A stretch of DNA of 64,000 nt from Allobranchiibius huperziae (GTDB taxonomy: Bacteria > Actinomycetota > Actinomycetes > Actinomycetales > Dermatophilaceae): assembly GCF_013410455.1 (NCBI RefSeq), contig NZ_JACCFW010000001.1:1814929-1878928 (forward strand), given 5' to 3'. Of the stretch, positions 1 to 9,895 are shown one piece after another (position 1 is the first letter of the stretch; every line of letters begins with the position of its first letter). The notes beneath the pieces were generated by a model, which worked only from the letters and a program-made list of their open reading frames with translations, was not told the DNA's origin and ran no database searches. The translations under genes were made by a program, and so were the position numbers.

Positions 1-98
1 AGCACGACGACGGTCAGGAAGGAGCCGGACCTCTCGATCGTGTGGTCGCGCCCGGTCGTGTCACCGGCGCCTGCATGCAGACCCGGGGTGGCACCCAT
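1..98 (-). CDS. Partial hypothetical protein, N-terminus only (runs off left edge)
   Basis: An ATG on the minus strand lies two bases beyond the stop of the upstream cupredoxin gene (TGA-G-ATG), so translational coupling is plausible. The 32 visible codons begin with a polar Gly/Thr/Asp-rich stretch and reach a run of Leu, Thr and Val (FLTVVVL) at the edge, as in a cytoplasmic tail followed by a first membrane helix. No family can be named from so little. A copper-related membrane protein or oxidase would suit the neighbour, but that is a guess from position. There is only a weak purine-rich stretch ahead of the ATG. Confidence 0.4.
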   Translation of the reverse strand, partial: MGATPGLHAGAGDTTGRDHTIERSGSFLTVVV

Positions 99-99
99 C

Positions 100-606
100 T
101 CAGGCGACCTTGATCTTGACGTCCATGCCGAGCATCTTGTGGTTGGCCACGGGACAGTTCACGTCGTACGTGCCGGCTTTGAGGGTCACCGTGAGCGTGG
201 CGGATTTGCCGGCGGCGATGTCCGAGGTGCTCTTGTCGACGCCCGGTCCGACGATCTTCAGAGCATGCGTGGCCGAGCCGCCGTTCTTCACGTCGAACGT
301 GTAGGTGCCCGGTGTGAAGGTCATGGTGCTGAGGGTGATGTGGAACTCGACCTCGTTGGCGGTGACCGTCTTTGTCGGCCCCGCCGCGGCCGGGGCACTG
401 GATGACGACGAACCGGACGACGAGGTGGCCGGCGAAGAGGAGCTGGACGACGAACTCGGCGCCGAACTCGACGATGAACTGGTCGAGGAAGCGCTGGCGG
501 CAGAGCTGGAAGAAGTGCCTGAGCTGCCGCCGCAGGCGGCGAGCGCGACGGCCAGGCCGACACCTGCGATCGCGACGGCGGGGAAACGGACGAGGGACTG
601 GGACAT
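100..606 (-). CDS. Cupredoxin-domain lipoprotein with Ser-rich linker
   Basis: A 168-residue exported copper protein. The start at 606 is chosen because AGGAG lies seven bases upstream; the frame stays open further upstream without such a site. Residues 8-25 form a hydrophobic signal ending in a lipobox (LAAC, Cys25), so the mature protein should be lipid-anchored outside the membrane. Residues 28-75 are almost only Ser, Ala and Gly, a flexible tether. The C-terminal domain (about 78-168) has a plastocyanin/azurin-like beta pattern with the likely type-1 copper ligands His114, Cys151, His156 and Met158 or Met161 (C-P-V-A-N-H-K-M). Such proteins shuttle electrons or bind copper. The following gene starts immediately after the stop, suggesting an operon continuing off the left edge. 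The partner enzyme is not visible. Confidence 0.8.
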   Translation of the reverse strand: MSQSLVRFPAVAIAGVGLAVALAACGGSSGTSSSSAASASSTSSSSSSAPSSSSSSSSPATSSSGSSSSSAPAAAGPTKTVTANEVEFHITLSTMTFTPGTYTFDVKNGGSATHALKIVGPGVDKSTSDIAAGKSATLTVTLKAGTYDVNCPVANHKMLGMDVKIKVA

Positions 607-688
607 GTGAACTCCTGCGATCGATGCGGTCTTGCCGGACATCGGGCGCATCGGTGCCCGCACCGTCAGGTGCCGCTGCATCGCACGT

Positions 689-721
689 CCGGTTGGTAGT
701 ACGGAGCGGACGGCCAACCGG
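689..721. promoter_or_regulatory. 8-bp inverted repeat between divergent genes, possible operator
   Basis: CCGGTTGG at 689-696 and CCAACCGG at 714-721 form a perfect inverted repeat with a 17-base spacer. It sits in the 231-bp gap between the divergent cupredoxin gene and the lipoprotein gene at 838, about 80 bases upstream of the cupredoxin start. A dimeric regulator, for instance a copper sensor, could bind here. No known box is recognised and no clear promoter hexamers were seen. Confidence 0.3.
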
Positions 722-837
722 TTCACCTCACAGCCTCATTGTTTTTCAGCGACTTCTCCGGCTCGACCTCAATGCAGCCTTCACACGCCCCGGCACGTCG
801 TGCGCACTTGCGCTCGGCGACGTGGTCTCATCGAGGG

Positions 838-1812
838 GTGACAGTTCGCGGAGTATCCCGGAGGGGGCTGGTGGGGGGTGCTCTGGGAGCGCTCGGCGCC
901 GCCACGGTGGCGGCGTGTGGAGCCCCGGCCGCGATCATCCCGGCCGCACGGACGAGCGGCCCTCCCCGGACGCCGACCAGCACGCCGACCAGCAGGCCGA
1001 GCACCGTTCCGGCTGCCGCCGAGCTGCCGGGAGGCGGCCGCACGATCTTCCCGTCGCGCTTCCTCTTCGGGTGGTGCGGCTCCCCTGGGGCGCCCGCCCT
1101 CGGCCAGCTCGGCATCGGTGATCTGGACGTCCAACTGGACCGGATGATGAGTGCGTGCCCGGCGTGGTCCACCGGTCGGAAGATCCTGCCGGTCGTGGAG
1201 TTGATCGCGACCGTCGTCCAGGGCGCGCCCGGCGGCGACGGACTCTTCCGCGCGAGGGTGAGCGACGAGGTCATCTCGACCTGGCTGACCGCCGCACGGG
1301 CCCACGGCGCCCTCCTGCTGCTGAACATCCAGCCCGGCCGCGCGAGTTTCCTGGACGAGGCCCGCGCGTACGAGCACTGGCTGACCGAGCCGGACGTCGG
1401 GCTGGCACTGGACCCGGAGTGGTCGATCCGGGCGGGCCAGCGACCCGGCGCGGTCTTCGGCTCGACGACCGGCGAGATCGTGAACGACGTCGCCGCCTAC
1501 CTCTCGGGGTTGGTCAGCGCCCACAGGCTGCCGGAGAAGGCCCTGGTGGTGCACGTGCTGCGCCCCTCGATCCTGCGCGACCAGTCCGCGCTGCGGCCGC
1601 ACACCGGCGTGGCGCTGGTGAAGTCCGTCGACGGGATCGGCGCCGCGGAGGACAAGACCGACACCTACCACCTGGTCATGAAGGACACCCCGGCGTTCGT
1701 CGCACCGGGCTTCAAGCTGTTCTTCCAGGAGGACGCGCAGGCCGGGCCGTTGATGACCCCCGCGCAGGTGCTGGCGCTGGTGCCGCGCCCTGAGTACGTG
1801 CTCTACGAGTGA
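838..1812 (+). CDS. Tat-type lipoprotein of unknown function
   Basis: A 324-residue exported protein of unrecognised function. The GTG at 838 is chosen because it keeps the twin-arginine motif (S-R-R-G-L-V, residues 7-12) ahead of a hydrophobic Gly/Ala segment and a lipobox ending at Cys27. A GTG at 871 has a better Shine-Dalgarno sequence (GGAGG) and would give a Sec-type lipoprotein without the arginines. A Thr/Pro-rich linker (about 40-60) follows. The rest alternates beta-like and helical stretches, with motifs such as LLLNIQPG and ALDPEWS. These resemble the strand ends of a TIM-barrel, glycoside-hydrolase-like fold, but this is only a fold impression. The gene stands alone and faces the suf operon across a strong terminator. 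Confidence 0.7.
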   Translation: MTVRGVSRRGLVGGALGALGAATVAACGAPAAIIPAARTSGPPRTPTSTPTSRPSTVPAAAELPGGGRTIFPSRFLFGWCGSPGAPALGQLGIGDLDVQLDRMMSACPAWSTGRKILPVVELIATVVQGAPGGDGLFRARVSDEVISTWLTAARAHGALLLLNIQPGRASFLDEARAYEHWLTEPDVGLALDPEWSIRAGQRPGAVFGSTTGEIVNDVAAYLSGLVSAHRLPEKALVVHVLRPSILRDQSALRPHTGVALVKSVDGIGAAEDKTDTYHLVMKDTPAFVAPGFKLFFQEDAQAGPLMTPAQVLALVPRPEYVLYE

Positions 1813-1818
1813 GACAGC

Positions 1819-1852
1819 GACGAGCGCGGGCCCCGAAGGACCCGCGCTCGTC
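1819..1852. terminator. Bidirectional intrinsic terminator
   Basis: A perfect 12-bp stem (GACGAGCGCGGG at 1819-1830 with its complement at 1841-1852) closes a 10-base loop. It lies seven bases after the lipoprotein stop and 20 bases after the end of the convergent sufT gene, so it can end transcription from both sides. There is no U-tract, which is usual in GC-rich actinobacteria. Confidence 0.8.
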
Positions 1853-1872
1853 ATCTGCTCGTGTGGATCGGC

Positions 1873-2211
1873 TCAGACGTTGAAGCCGAGCGCCCGCAGC
1901 TGCTCGCGGCCGTCGTCGGTGATCTTGTCCGGGCCCCATGGCGGCATCCAGACCCAGTTGATCCGGAAGCTGTTGGTCAGGCCCTCCAGGGCGGCCCCGG
2001 TCTGATCCTCGATCACATCGGTGAGCGGGCAGGCGGCGCTGGTCAGCGTCATGTCGATGACCGCGTTGGCCTCGCCGTCGACGGTGATGCCGTAGACGAG
2101 ACCGAGGTCGACGACGTTGATGCCGAGCTCGGGGTCGACCACGTCGCGCATGGCCTCCTCGAGGTCGGCGACGTTGGTGGGGCTGGTGGTCGCTGGCGTG
2201 GTGTCCGTCAT
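1873..2211 (-). CDS. sufT: MIP18/DUF59-type iron-sulfur assembly factor SufT
   Basis: A 112-residue small domain protein of the PaaD/MIP18 (DUF59) family that helps insert or mature Fe-S clusters in target proteins. It shows the family hallmark D-P-E-L-G-I-N-V-V-D-L-G-L (about 26-38) and a conserved Cys in T-S-A-A-C-P-L-T (Cys61), the residue thought to be functional in the family. Its ATG overlaps the sufU stop by four bases (ATGA), making it the last gene of the suf operon. Length is normal. The DUF59 family also includes phenylacetate-pathway PaaD, but the location in a suf operon decides for SufT. Confidence 0.93.
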   Translation of the reverse strand: MTDTTPATTSPTNVADLEEAMRDVVDPELGINVVDLGLVYGITVDGEANAVIDMTLTSAACPLTDVIEDQTGAALEGLTNSFRINWVWMPPWGPDKITDDGREQLRALGFNV

Positions 2212-2683
2212 GGGGTACCTCCGGAGGCGGGGACGGTCTGTGGGTCGATGGTGGTGCCGAGGACCTCGGCCTCGGTCAGGGCGGCGGTGTAGGCGCTCCA
2301 CGGGAGCAGTGCGCACTTCACCCGGGCGGGGTACTTCGCGACCCCGGCCAGTGCCACGCCGTCGCCGATGACGTCCTCGTCGCCGGCGTCGGTCCCCCGG
2401 CTGGTGAGCATGGCCTTCATGGCCTCGTAGGTGCGCAGCGACTCCGGGACGGTCTCGCCGGTCACCTCCTCGGCGAGGATCGAGGCGGCGGCGACCGAGA
2501 TCGAGCAGCCGATGGCGTCGTAGGACACGTCGGCGACCCGGCCGTCCTGCACGCTGACCCGGAGGGTCACCTCGTCGCCGCAGGTGGTGTTGACGTGGTG
2601 CACCTGCGCGTCGTACGGCTCGCGCAGGCCGGCGTTCACCGGTCGCTTGGAGTGCTCGAGGATCAGCTCCTGGTAGAGGTCCA

Positions 2684-2684
<1 letters not shown>
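2208..2684 (-). CDS. sufU: SufU Fe-S assembly / zinc-dependent sulfurtransferase
   Basis: A 158-residue protein of the IscU/SufU fold. In Gram-positives SufU accepts persulfide sulfur from SufS and passes it to the SufBCD scaffold, using a zinc site. The three conserved cysteines are present: Cys35 (in CGD, with Asp37), Cys60 (IGC) and Cys124 (VKCALLPW). The insertion typical of SufU relative to IscU is present around residues 95-115. The ATG at 2684 shares one base with the sufS stop (TGATG), so the pair is translationally coupled, matching their one-to-one partnership. Confidence 0.95.
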
Positions 2685-4746
<2,062 letters not shown>

Positions 4747-4769
4747 ATGATTCGGTGTCCTTCGGTTGC

Positions 4770-5108
4770 TCAGCTGGTGGGGACGGCCACGAACACGTCG
4801 TCGCCGTCGATCTTCACGGGATAGGTGGCGATCGGTTCGATCGCCGGGAGGCTGTCGGGGTTTCCGGTGCGCAGGTCGAAGCGGGAGCCGTGCAGCCAGC
4901 ACTCGATGGTGCAGCCCTCGACCTCGCCCTCCGACAGCGACACGTTGGCGTGCGAGCAGGTGTCGTCCACCGCGAAGACCTCACCGGTCTCGGTGCGCAC
5001 CAACGCCACCTCGTAGCCGCCGATGTCGGCACGGGCAGGCTCGCCCTCGGTCAACTCCCCCAGGGAGCAGACCCGGACGAAGTCCGCGGTCACGGCGTCA
5101 CCGGTCAT
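4770..5108 (-). CDS. Rieske-type [2Fe-2S] ferredoxin in suf operon
   Basis: A 112-residue soluble Rieske protein resembling the ferredoxin subunits of non-heme oxygenases. Cluster ligands are Cys51-x-His53 and Cys70-x2-His73. The extra disulfide cysteines of respiratory Rieske proteins are absent, which fits a cytoplasmic ferredoxin. No signal peptide is seen. It sits between sufD and sufC, overlapping sufD by four bases (ATGA), a placement common in actinobacterial suf operons. It may feed electrons to cluster assembly, but that role is inferred from context only. Confidence 0.9.
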   Translation of the reverse strand: MTGDAVTADFVRVCSLGELTEGEPARADIGGYEVALVRTETGEVFAVDDTCSHANVSLSEGEVEGCTIECWLHGSRFDLRTGNPDSLPAIEPIATYPVKIDGDDVFVAVPTS

Positions 5109-6292
5109 TCGCCGGCCTGCCTCAGCTCGTCCTCGATCGCGGTCATCACGGTGTCGACCACCTCGGGCACGCCGATCTTGGCGACGACGTCGGCGAAGAA
5201 ACCACGGACGACCAGACGACGTGCCTGCTCCTCGGGGATACCGCGGGCCTGCAGGTAGAACAGCTGCTCGTCGTCGAACCGGCCGGTCGAGGAGGCGTGA
5301 CCCGCACCCTCGATGTCGCCGGTCTCGATCTCCAGGTTGGGCACCGAGTCGGCGCGGGCGCCGTCGGTGAGCACCAGGTTGCGGTTCAGCTCGTAGGTCT
5401 GGGTGCCCTGCGCCTCGGCACGGATGAGCACATCGCCCACCCACACCGTGTGAGCCGAGTCGCCCTGCAGCGCACCCTTGTACGTCACCAGGGACGTGCA
5501 CCGGGGAGCCGTGTGGTCGATGAAGGAGCGGTGCTCCAGGTGCTGGCCCTTGTCGGCGAAGTAGACGCCGAGCAGGGTCGCCTCGGCGCCCGGGCCGGCA
5601 TAGCGGACACCGGCGTTCATCCGCACGATGCCACCGCCCAGGCTGACCGCGATGTGCCGGTACGACGCGTCGCGTCCGACCAGTGCGTCGTGCTGCGACA
5701 GGTGGTTGGCCCCGTCGTCCCAGCGCTGCAGCGTCACCACGGTGAGGTTGGCGCCGTCACCGACGATCACCTCGACGTTGGCGTTGACATCGGCGGCGCC
5801 GGTGTGGTCGAGGATGACCATGCCCTTGCTCTGCGCGCCGGCCTCGATGACCACGTGCCCGTTGGAACGGGCGCCCGCGCCGGTGCCGTGGATCCCGAGC
5901 CGCAGCGGCTCGTCGTACTCCTGCTCGGCGGCCAGCTTCAGGTAGAGCGCCTTCGGGCTGTGCGCGTGCGCCACGACCGCGGAGCGGTCGCCGGGCACGA
6001 GCGCGGTGCCGCGCGGTGCCTCACCCGGCGCCAGCGGCTCGGCGAGCACGGAGCGGACCCCGTCCAGGTCGAGCTGCAGGGCGCCGCGGTCACTGTCCTT
6101 GTCGGCGAACAGGGCGGAGAGGCGATCCACCGGGGTGAAACGCCACTCCTCCTCGCGGCCGTTGGGCACGGGGAAGTCCGCGACGTCGAAGGACGTCGTG
6201 CGCTCGGCGCGCGAGGTGTCCGGGATGACCGCACCGCTCGCGACCGCTGCGGGGTCGGCGTGCGTCGTTGCGTCGGGTGTCAGCAGCGACAT
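5105..6292 (-). CDS. sufD: Fe-S cluster assembly protein SufD
   Basis: A 395-residue SufD, partner of SufB in the SufBC2D scaffold. It has the right-handed beta-helix core of the SufBD family with a family-typical N-terminal stretch (NGREEEWRFTP, about 44-54) and the C-terminal helical domain that docks SufC (FYLQARGIPEEQARRLVVRG, about 345-364). It is shorter than SufB and lacks the SufB N-terminal extension, which separates the two paralogues. Its ATG shares one base with the sufB stop. Confidence 0.95.
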   Translation of the reverse strand: MSLLTPDATTHADPAAVASGAVIPDTSRAERTTSFDVADFPVPNGREEEWRFTPVDRLSALFADKDSDRGALQLDLDGVRSVLAEPLAPGEAPRGTALVPGDRSAVVAHAHSPKALYLKLAAEQEYDEPLRLGIHGTGAGARSNGHVVIEAGAQSKGMVILDHTGAADVNANVEVIVGDGANLTVVTLQRWDDGANHLSQHDALVGRDASYRHIAVSLGGGIVRMNAGVRYAGPGAEATLLGVYFADKGQHLEHRSFIDHTAPRCTSLVTYKGALQGDSAHTVWVGDVLIRAEAQGTQTYELNRNLVLTDGARADSVPNLEIETGDIEGAGHASSTGRFDDEQLFYLQARGIPEEQARRLVVRGFFADVVAKIGVPEVVDTVMTAIEDELRQAGE

Positions 6293-7710
6293 CAGCCGAC
6301 TGCTCCTTCCATCTGGAGTTCGATGAGGCGGTTCAGTTCGAGCGCGTACTCCATGGGCAGTTCACGCGCGATCGGCTCGACGAAGCCGCGCACGATCATG
6401 GCCATGGCCTCCTGCTCGGTCATGCCGCGGGACTGCAGGTAGAAGAGCTGCTCCTCGCTGACCTTGGAGACGGTCGCCTCGTGGCCCATCTGCACGTCGT
6501 CCTCGCGGACGTCGACGTACGGGTAGGTGTCCGAGCGGCTGATCTGGTCGACCAGCAGCGCGTCGCAGACCACGTTGGACTTGGAGTGCTCGGCGCCCTC
6601 GAGGATCTGCACGAGACCGCGGTACGACGTGCGCCCGCCACCGCGCGCGACAGACTTGCTGACGATCGAGCTGGAGGTGTGCGGCGCGGCGTGCACCATC
6701 TTGGAGCCGGCGTCCTGGTGCTGGCCCTCGCCGGCGAACGCGATCGACAGCGTCTCGCCGCGGGCGTACTCCCCCATGAGGAAGACGGCCGGGTACTTCA
6801 TGGTGACCTTCGAGCCGATGTTGCCGTCGATCCACTCCATGGTGGCGCCGGCCTCGCAGGTCGCGCGCTTGGTCACCAGGTTGTAGACGTTGTTCGACCA
6901 GTTCTGGATGGTCGTGTAGCGCACCCGGGCGTTCTTCTTGACCACGATCTCGACCACGGCGGAGTGCAGCGAGTCCGACTTGTAGATCGGCGCGGTGCAG
7001 CCCTCGACGTAGTGCACGGACGAACCCTCGTCGGCGATGATCAGCGTCCGCTCGAACTGGCCCATGTTCTCGGTGTTGATCCGGAAGTAGGCCTGCAGCG
7101 GGATGTCGACGTGCACGCCCTTGGGGACGTAGATGAACGAACCGCCCGACCACACAGCGGTGTTGAGCGAGGCGAATTTGTTGTCGCCGGCCGGGATCAC
7201 GGTCGTGAAGTACTCCCGGAAGAGCTCCTCGTGCTCGCGCAGCGCGGTGTCGGTGTCGACGAAGATGACGCCCTTCTCCTCCAGGTCCTCGCGGATCTGG
7301 TGGTAGACGACCTCCGACTCGTACTGCGCGGCGACGCCGGCGACGAGGCGCTGCTTCTCCGCCTCGGGGATGCCGAGCTTGTCGTAGGTCGCCTTGATGT
7401 CCTCCGGCAGGTCCTCCCAGCTGGTGGCCTGCTTCTCGGTGGACTTCACGAAGTACTTGATGTTCTGGAAGTCGATGCCGGTGAGATCGCTGCCCCAGGT
7501 CGGCATGGGCTTCTTGTCGAACAGCCGCAGCGACTTCATCCGCAGCTTGAGCATCCACTCCGGCTCGGACTTGCGGTTGGAGATGTCGGCGACGACCTCA
7601 GGGGACAGACCGCGCTTCGCGGTCGCACCGGCCGTGTCGCTGTCGGACCAACCGAACTGGTAGCGCCCGATGTCTGCGAGACCCGGGTTCAGCTCCTCGA
7701 TGGTGCTCAT
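6292..7710 (-). CDS. sufB: Fe-S cluster assembly scaffold SufB
   Basis: A 472-residue SufB, the scaffold on which the nascent Fe-S cluster forms. The start at 7710 ([10 protein letters not shown]) is chosen by family length; the frame stays open upstream into the regulator gene but without homology-like sequence. Diagnostic stretches include [12 protein letters not shown], the highly conserved [14 protein letters not shown] and the SufC-docking [14 protein letters not shown] near the C-terminus. The gene begins two bases after the SufR-like regulator, so the regulator and suf genes form a single transcription unit. No intein is present, unlike the sufB of some mycobacteria. Confidence 0.96.
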   Translation of the reverse strand: MSTIEELNPGLADIGRYQFGWSDSDTAGATAKRGLSPEVVADISNRKSEPEWMLKLRMKSLRLFDKKPMPTWGSDLTGIDFQNIKYFVKSTEKQATSWEDLPEDIKATYDKLGIPEAEKQRLVAGVAAQYESEVVYHQIREDLEEKGVIFVDTDTALREHEELFREYFTTVIPAGDNKFASLNTAVWSGGSFIYVPKGVHVDIPLQAYFRINTENMGQFERTLIIADEGSSVHYVEGCTAPIYKSDSLHSAVVEIVVKKNARVRYTTIQNWSNNVYNLVTKRATCEAGATMEWIDGNIGSKVTMKYPAVFLMGEYARGETLSIAFAGEGQHQDAGSKMVHAAPHTSSSIVSKSVARGGGRTSYRGLVQILEGAEHSKSNVVCDALLVDQISRSDTYPYVDVREDDVQMGHEATVSKVSEEQLFYLQSRGMTEQEAMAMIVRGFVEPIARELPMEYALELNRLIELQMEGAVG

Positions 7711-7712
7711 CG

Positions 7713-8567
7713 TCAATTCCTCTCGCCGGTCGTGCGCGTGGTGGTGCCGTGTGTGGAGTCGGTGGCGCCGCCCGGATCGGGCACAGTGGGCGGCTGTGTA
7801 CTGGTCGTGCTCGTCGGTACGAAGGTGGTGCAGACGTGCTCGCCGTGCGCCAGGGAGGCGAGGCGCTGTACGTGCACCCCGAGCAGATCCGAGAACATCC
7901 GGGCCTCCGTCTCGCAGAACTGCGGGTACCTGGTGGCGACGTGCTGCACAGGGCAGTGCCCTTGGCACAACTGCATGCCGGCGCGCGATGTTCCATCGCC
8001 CACGGGTCGGGTGCTCGCGGCGTACCCCTGCGTGGTGAGCGCCGCGGCCAGCGCCTCGACCCGGGCATCCGGATCGGCGCCGGCGGCCTCGATCGCCGGA
8101 CGGGCCACTGCGGCGAGCCGGTCGGCGCGTTCGGCCGCGAACATCCGGACCGCCTCCGGCCCCGCCGAGCGGGCGAGGAAGTCCAGTGCGGAGACGGCAA
8201 GCTCGTCGTACGCGCCGCGCAGGTGTGCGTGCCCGCCCTCGGACAGCACGTACGCGCGCGCCGGCCGTCCCCGACCGCGGGTGCCCCGCTGTGTCGCGAC
8301 GGCCTCGTCGACCAGGCCCTGCTCGTCGAGCACGTCCAGGTGGCGGCGTACGGCGGCCGGTGTCAGCCCGAGGCGCGCGCCGAGGTCGGCAGCGGTCAGC
8401 GGGCCGTGCTCGGAGATCTCCCCCAGCACCCGGTCACGGGTACGCGCGTGATCCTGCGGCGGTTCGGCGCAGTCCGCGGACCCGACAGCCGAGCCCACGG
8501 CACCGGCGCCGCCGGTCCCGCGCGCGTTCCCGAGCTCGGTGTCGAGCTCGCCGGAGATAATCACCAC
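7713..8567 (-). CDS. sufR: SufR-like Fe-S-sensing transcriptional regulator
   Basis: A 284-residue DeoR/ArsR-type winged-helix regulator. The HTH covers about 43-90 ([20 protein letters not shown]). Four cysteines (Cys201, Cys205, Cys218, Cys246) lie in the C-terminal half in the arrangement C-x3-C-x12-C-x27-C, consistent with binding an Fe-S cluster as known for SufR. As first gene of the suf operon it is expected to repress or tune the operon according to cluster status. The start is one of two adjacent GTG codons (8567 or 8564). A palindrome overlaps this start. The Thr/Pro-rich tail (about 250-284) looks disordered. Confidence 0.9.
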   Translation of the reverse strand: MVIISGELDTELGNARGTGGAGAVGSAVGSADCAEPPQDHARTRDRVLGEISEHGPLTAADLGARLGLTPAAVRRHLDVLDEQGLVDEAVATQRGTRGRGRPARAYVLSEGGHAHLRGAYDELAVSALDFLARSAGPEAVRMFAAERADRLAAVARPAIEAAGADPDARVEALAAALTTQGYAASTRPVGDGTSRAGMQLCQGHCPVQHVATRYPQFCETEARMFSDLLGVHVQRLASLAHGEHVCTTFVPTSTTSTQPPTVPDPGGATDSTHGTTTRTTGERN

Positions 8568-8615
8568 ACAAGTGTGACCTAAATGCCCCCGCTCTTCCTA
8601 GCCAGGGGGACCTAA
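8565..8615 (-). promoter_or_regulatory. Candidate suf operator: palindrome plus direct repeats
   Basis: CACAC-AA-GTGTG (8565-8576) is a perfect inverted repeat overlapping the sufR start codons. Upstream, GACCTAA occurs at 8576-8582 and again at 8609-8615, a spacing of 33 bases or about three helical turns. The first copy abuts the palindrome. As sufR heads the operon, autoregulation through this region is plausible. The link between SufR and this exact sequence is inference. Confidence 0.4.
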
Positions 8616-8621
8616 CCGGCG

Positions 8622-9794
8622 TCAGGAGGAGCAGCTGTTGGTGAGCAGACCGCGCCGTTCCTTGCCGAGCAGCACCAGGTAGGCCGCGTTGTTGACCCGC
8701 TGCAGCCAGTAGGACTGCGTCTGCGCGCGGCTCAGGACGGCGTCGTACATGGTGGGCAGCACCGAGGAGTTCACGGTCAGGATCATGTCGACGCCGGCGT
8801 AGAGCGAGTCCAGCGCTCGGTTGGCCGCCGGCCACCGACCGGGCTGCACCGCGTTGCCCAGGTCGTCGGTCATGATCGGCCCGGTGAAGCCGGCCGAGCG
8901 CACCAGCCCGACGACCTTGGGCGAGAACACGCCGAGGGTGCTCGGGTCGATCTTGTCGTAGATGGCCGAGGACATCATCACGGCCGTGGCGCCCTGCTGG
9001 ATGTCGGCCTTGAACGGGTTGAGGTAGGCGCTGCTGGAGCTCGTCGAACGGTCGTGCACGCCGTACGACGTGTCGGTGTTGGCAGTGACCACGCCCAGGC
9101 CCGGGAAGTGCTTCGTGGTCGAGCCCACACCCCCGGCCGTCATACCCCGCAGGAACGCCGTCGACCCGGCCGTCGTCGCGTACGACGTGTAGCCGTACTC
9201 GCGCTGGTAGACCCCGATCGGCGGGTTGTTGCGGGCCGCTGCGGCGCTGGGCACGGTGTCGGCCACCGGTGCCAGGTTGAGGTTGACCCCGACACCGGCC
9301 AGCTGGCGCGCCCAGGTGGTCGCGGAACTCTGCAGCGTCGAGGACGCCCACGAGCCCTGGGTCAGCGCCGCCGGGATCGTGCTGAAACCGCTGCCCTGCA
9401 GCACCTGCACCGCACCGCCCTCCTGGTCGGTGGCGATGAAGAGCGGGACGTTGTCCGTGCTCGACTTGCTGACCCGGGCGCGCAGCGCCGCCGTCGTGTG
9501 TGCGGGCGTCGCGGTGCCGGACGTGCTGCGACCGCTGAGGAAGGCATTGCCGACGTGGTAGCTGCTGATCTCGCTCAGCAGCTGGCTGCTCGCGCCAGTG
9601 GCCGGGGTGCCGACCATGAAGATCTGTCCGACGCGCTGCTCCAGCGTCTCGGTCCGCAGCACGGTGAGAGCCGTGCAGGCGGTGGCCGCAGGCGTCGCGG
9701 CGGGCCGCGCGGCCTGCGCTGCCGGGGCCACGAGGCCGCTCCCGGCGGCCAGCGAAGCCACCCCCGCCAGGATCATCGTGGTCGACCTACGCAT
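8622..9794 (-). CDS. Secreted family-3 glycoside hydrolase (beta-N-acetylhexosaminidase, NagZ-like)
   Basis: A 390-residue secreted hydrolase. The ATG at 9794 is preferred over the in-frame GTG at 9797 because GAAGGAG is then five bases away. A signal peptide ends near Ala-Gln-Ala-Ala (residues 26-29). The GH3 TIM-barrel shows L-F-I-A-T-D-Q-E-G-G (119-128), K-H-F-P-G-L-G (228-234), an Asp-His pair near 241-248 matching the acid/base loop of NagZ, and the likely nucleophile Asp310 in M-T-D-D-L-G-N. GH3 NagZ enzymes remove N-acetylglucosamine from muropeptides or chitooligosaccharides. Being secreted and single-domain, it probably trims peptidoglycan or external GlcNAc sugars. It is monocistronic, between sufR and the divergent ABC exporter. 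Confidence 0.88.
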   Translation of the reverse strand: MRRSTTMILAGVASLAAGSGLVAPAAQAARPAATPAATACTALTVLRTETLEQRVGQIFMVGTPATGASSQLLSEISSYHVGNAFLSGRSTSGTATPAHTTAALRARVSKSSTDNVPLFIATDQEGGAVQVLQGSGFSTIPAALTQGSWASSTLQSSATTWARQLAGVGVNLNLAPVADTVPSAAAARNNPPIGVYQREYGYTSYATTAGSTAFLRGMTAGGVGSTTKHFPGLGVVTANTDTSYGVHDRSTSSSSAYLNPFKADIQQGATAVMMSSAIYDKIDPSTLGVFSPKVVGLVRSAGFTGPIMTDDLGNAVQPGRWPAANRALDSLYAGVDMILTVNSSVLPTMYDAVLSRAQTQSYWLQRVNNAAYLVLLGKERRGLLTNSCSS

Positions 9795-9881
9795 CACTGC
9801 TCCTTCGTCACAGGAGACCCAGGTGCCCCCTCCGGCGGTCTACCACATGGCGCCGGGCGAAACCAGTGCGGACGACCCACC

Positions 9882-9895
9882 TAAACTCGTTTGCT
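9882..9895 (+). promoter_or_regulatory. -10 box of a leaderless transcript (ABC-ctaA operon)
   Basis: TAAACT (9882-9887) fits the actinobacterial -10 pattern TAnnnT and ends eight bases before the GTG at 9896, so transcription would begin at or next to the start codon. No Shine-Dalgarno sequence precedes that GTG, in keeping with a leaderless mRNA. Confidence 0.5.
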
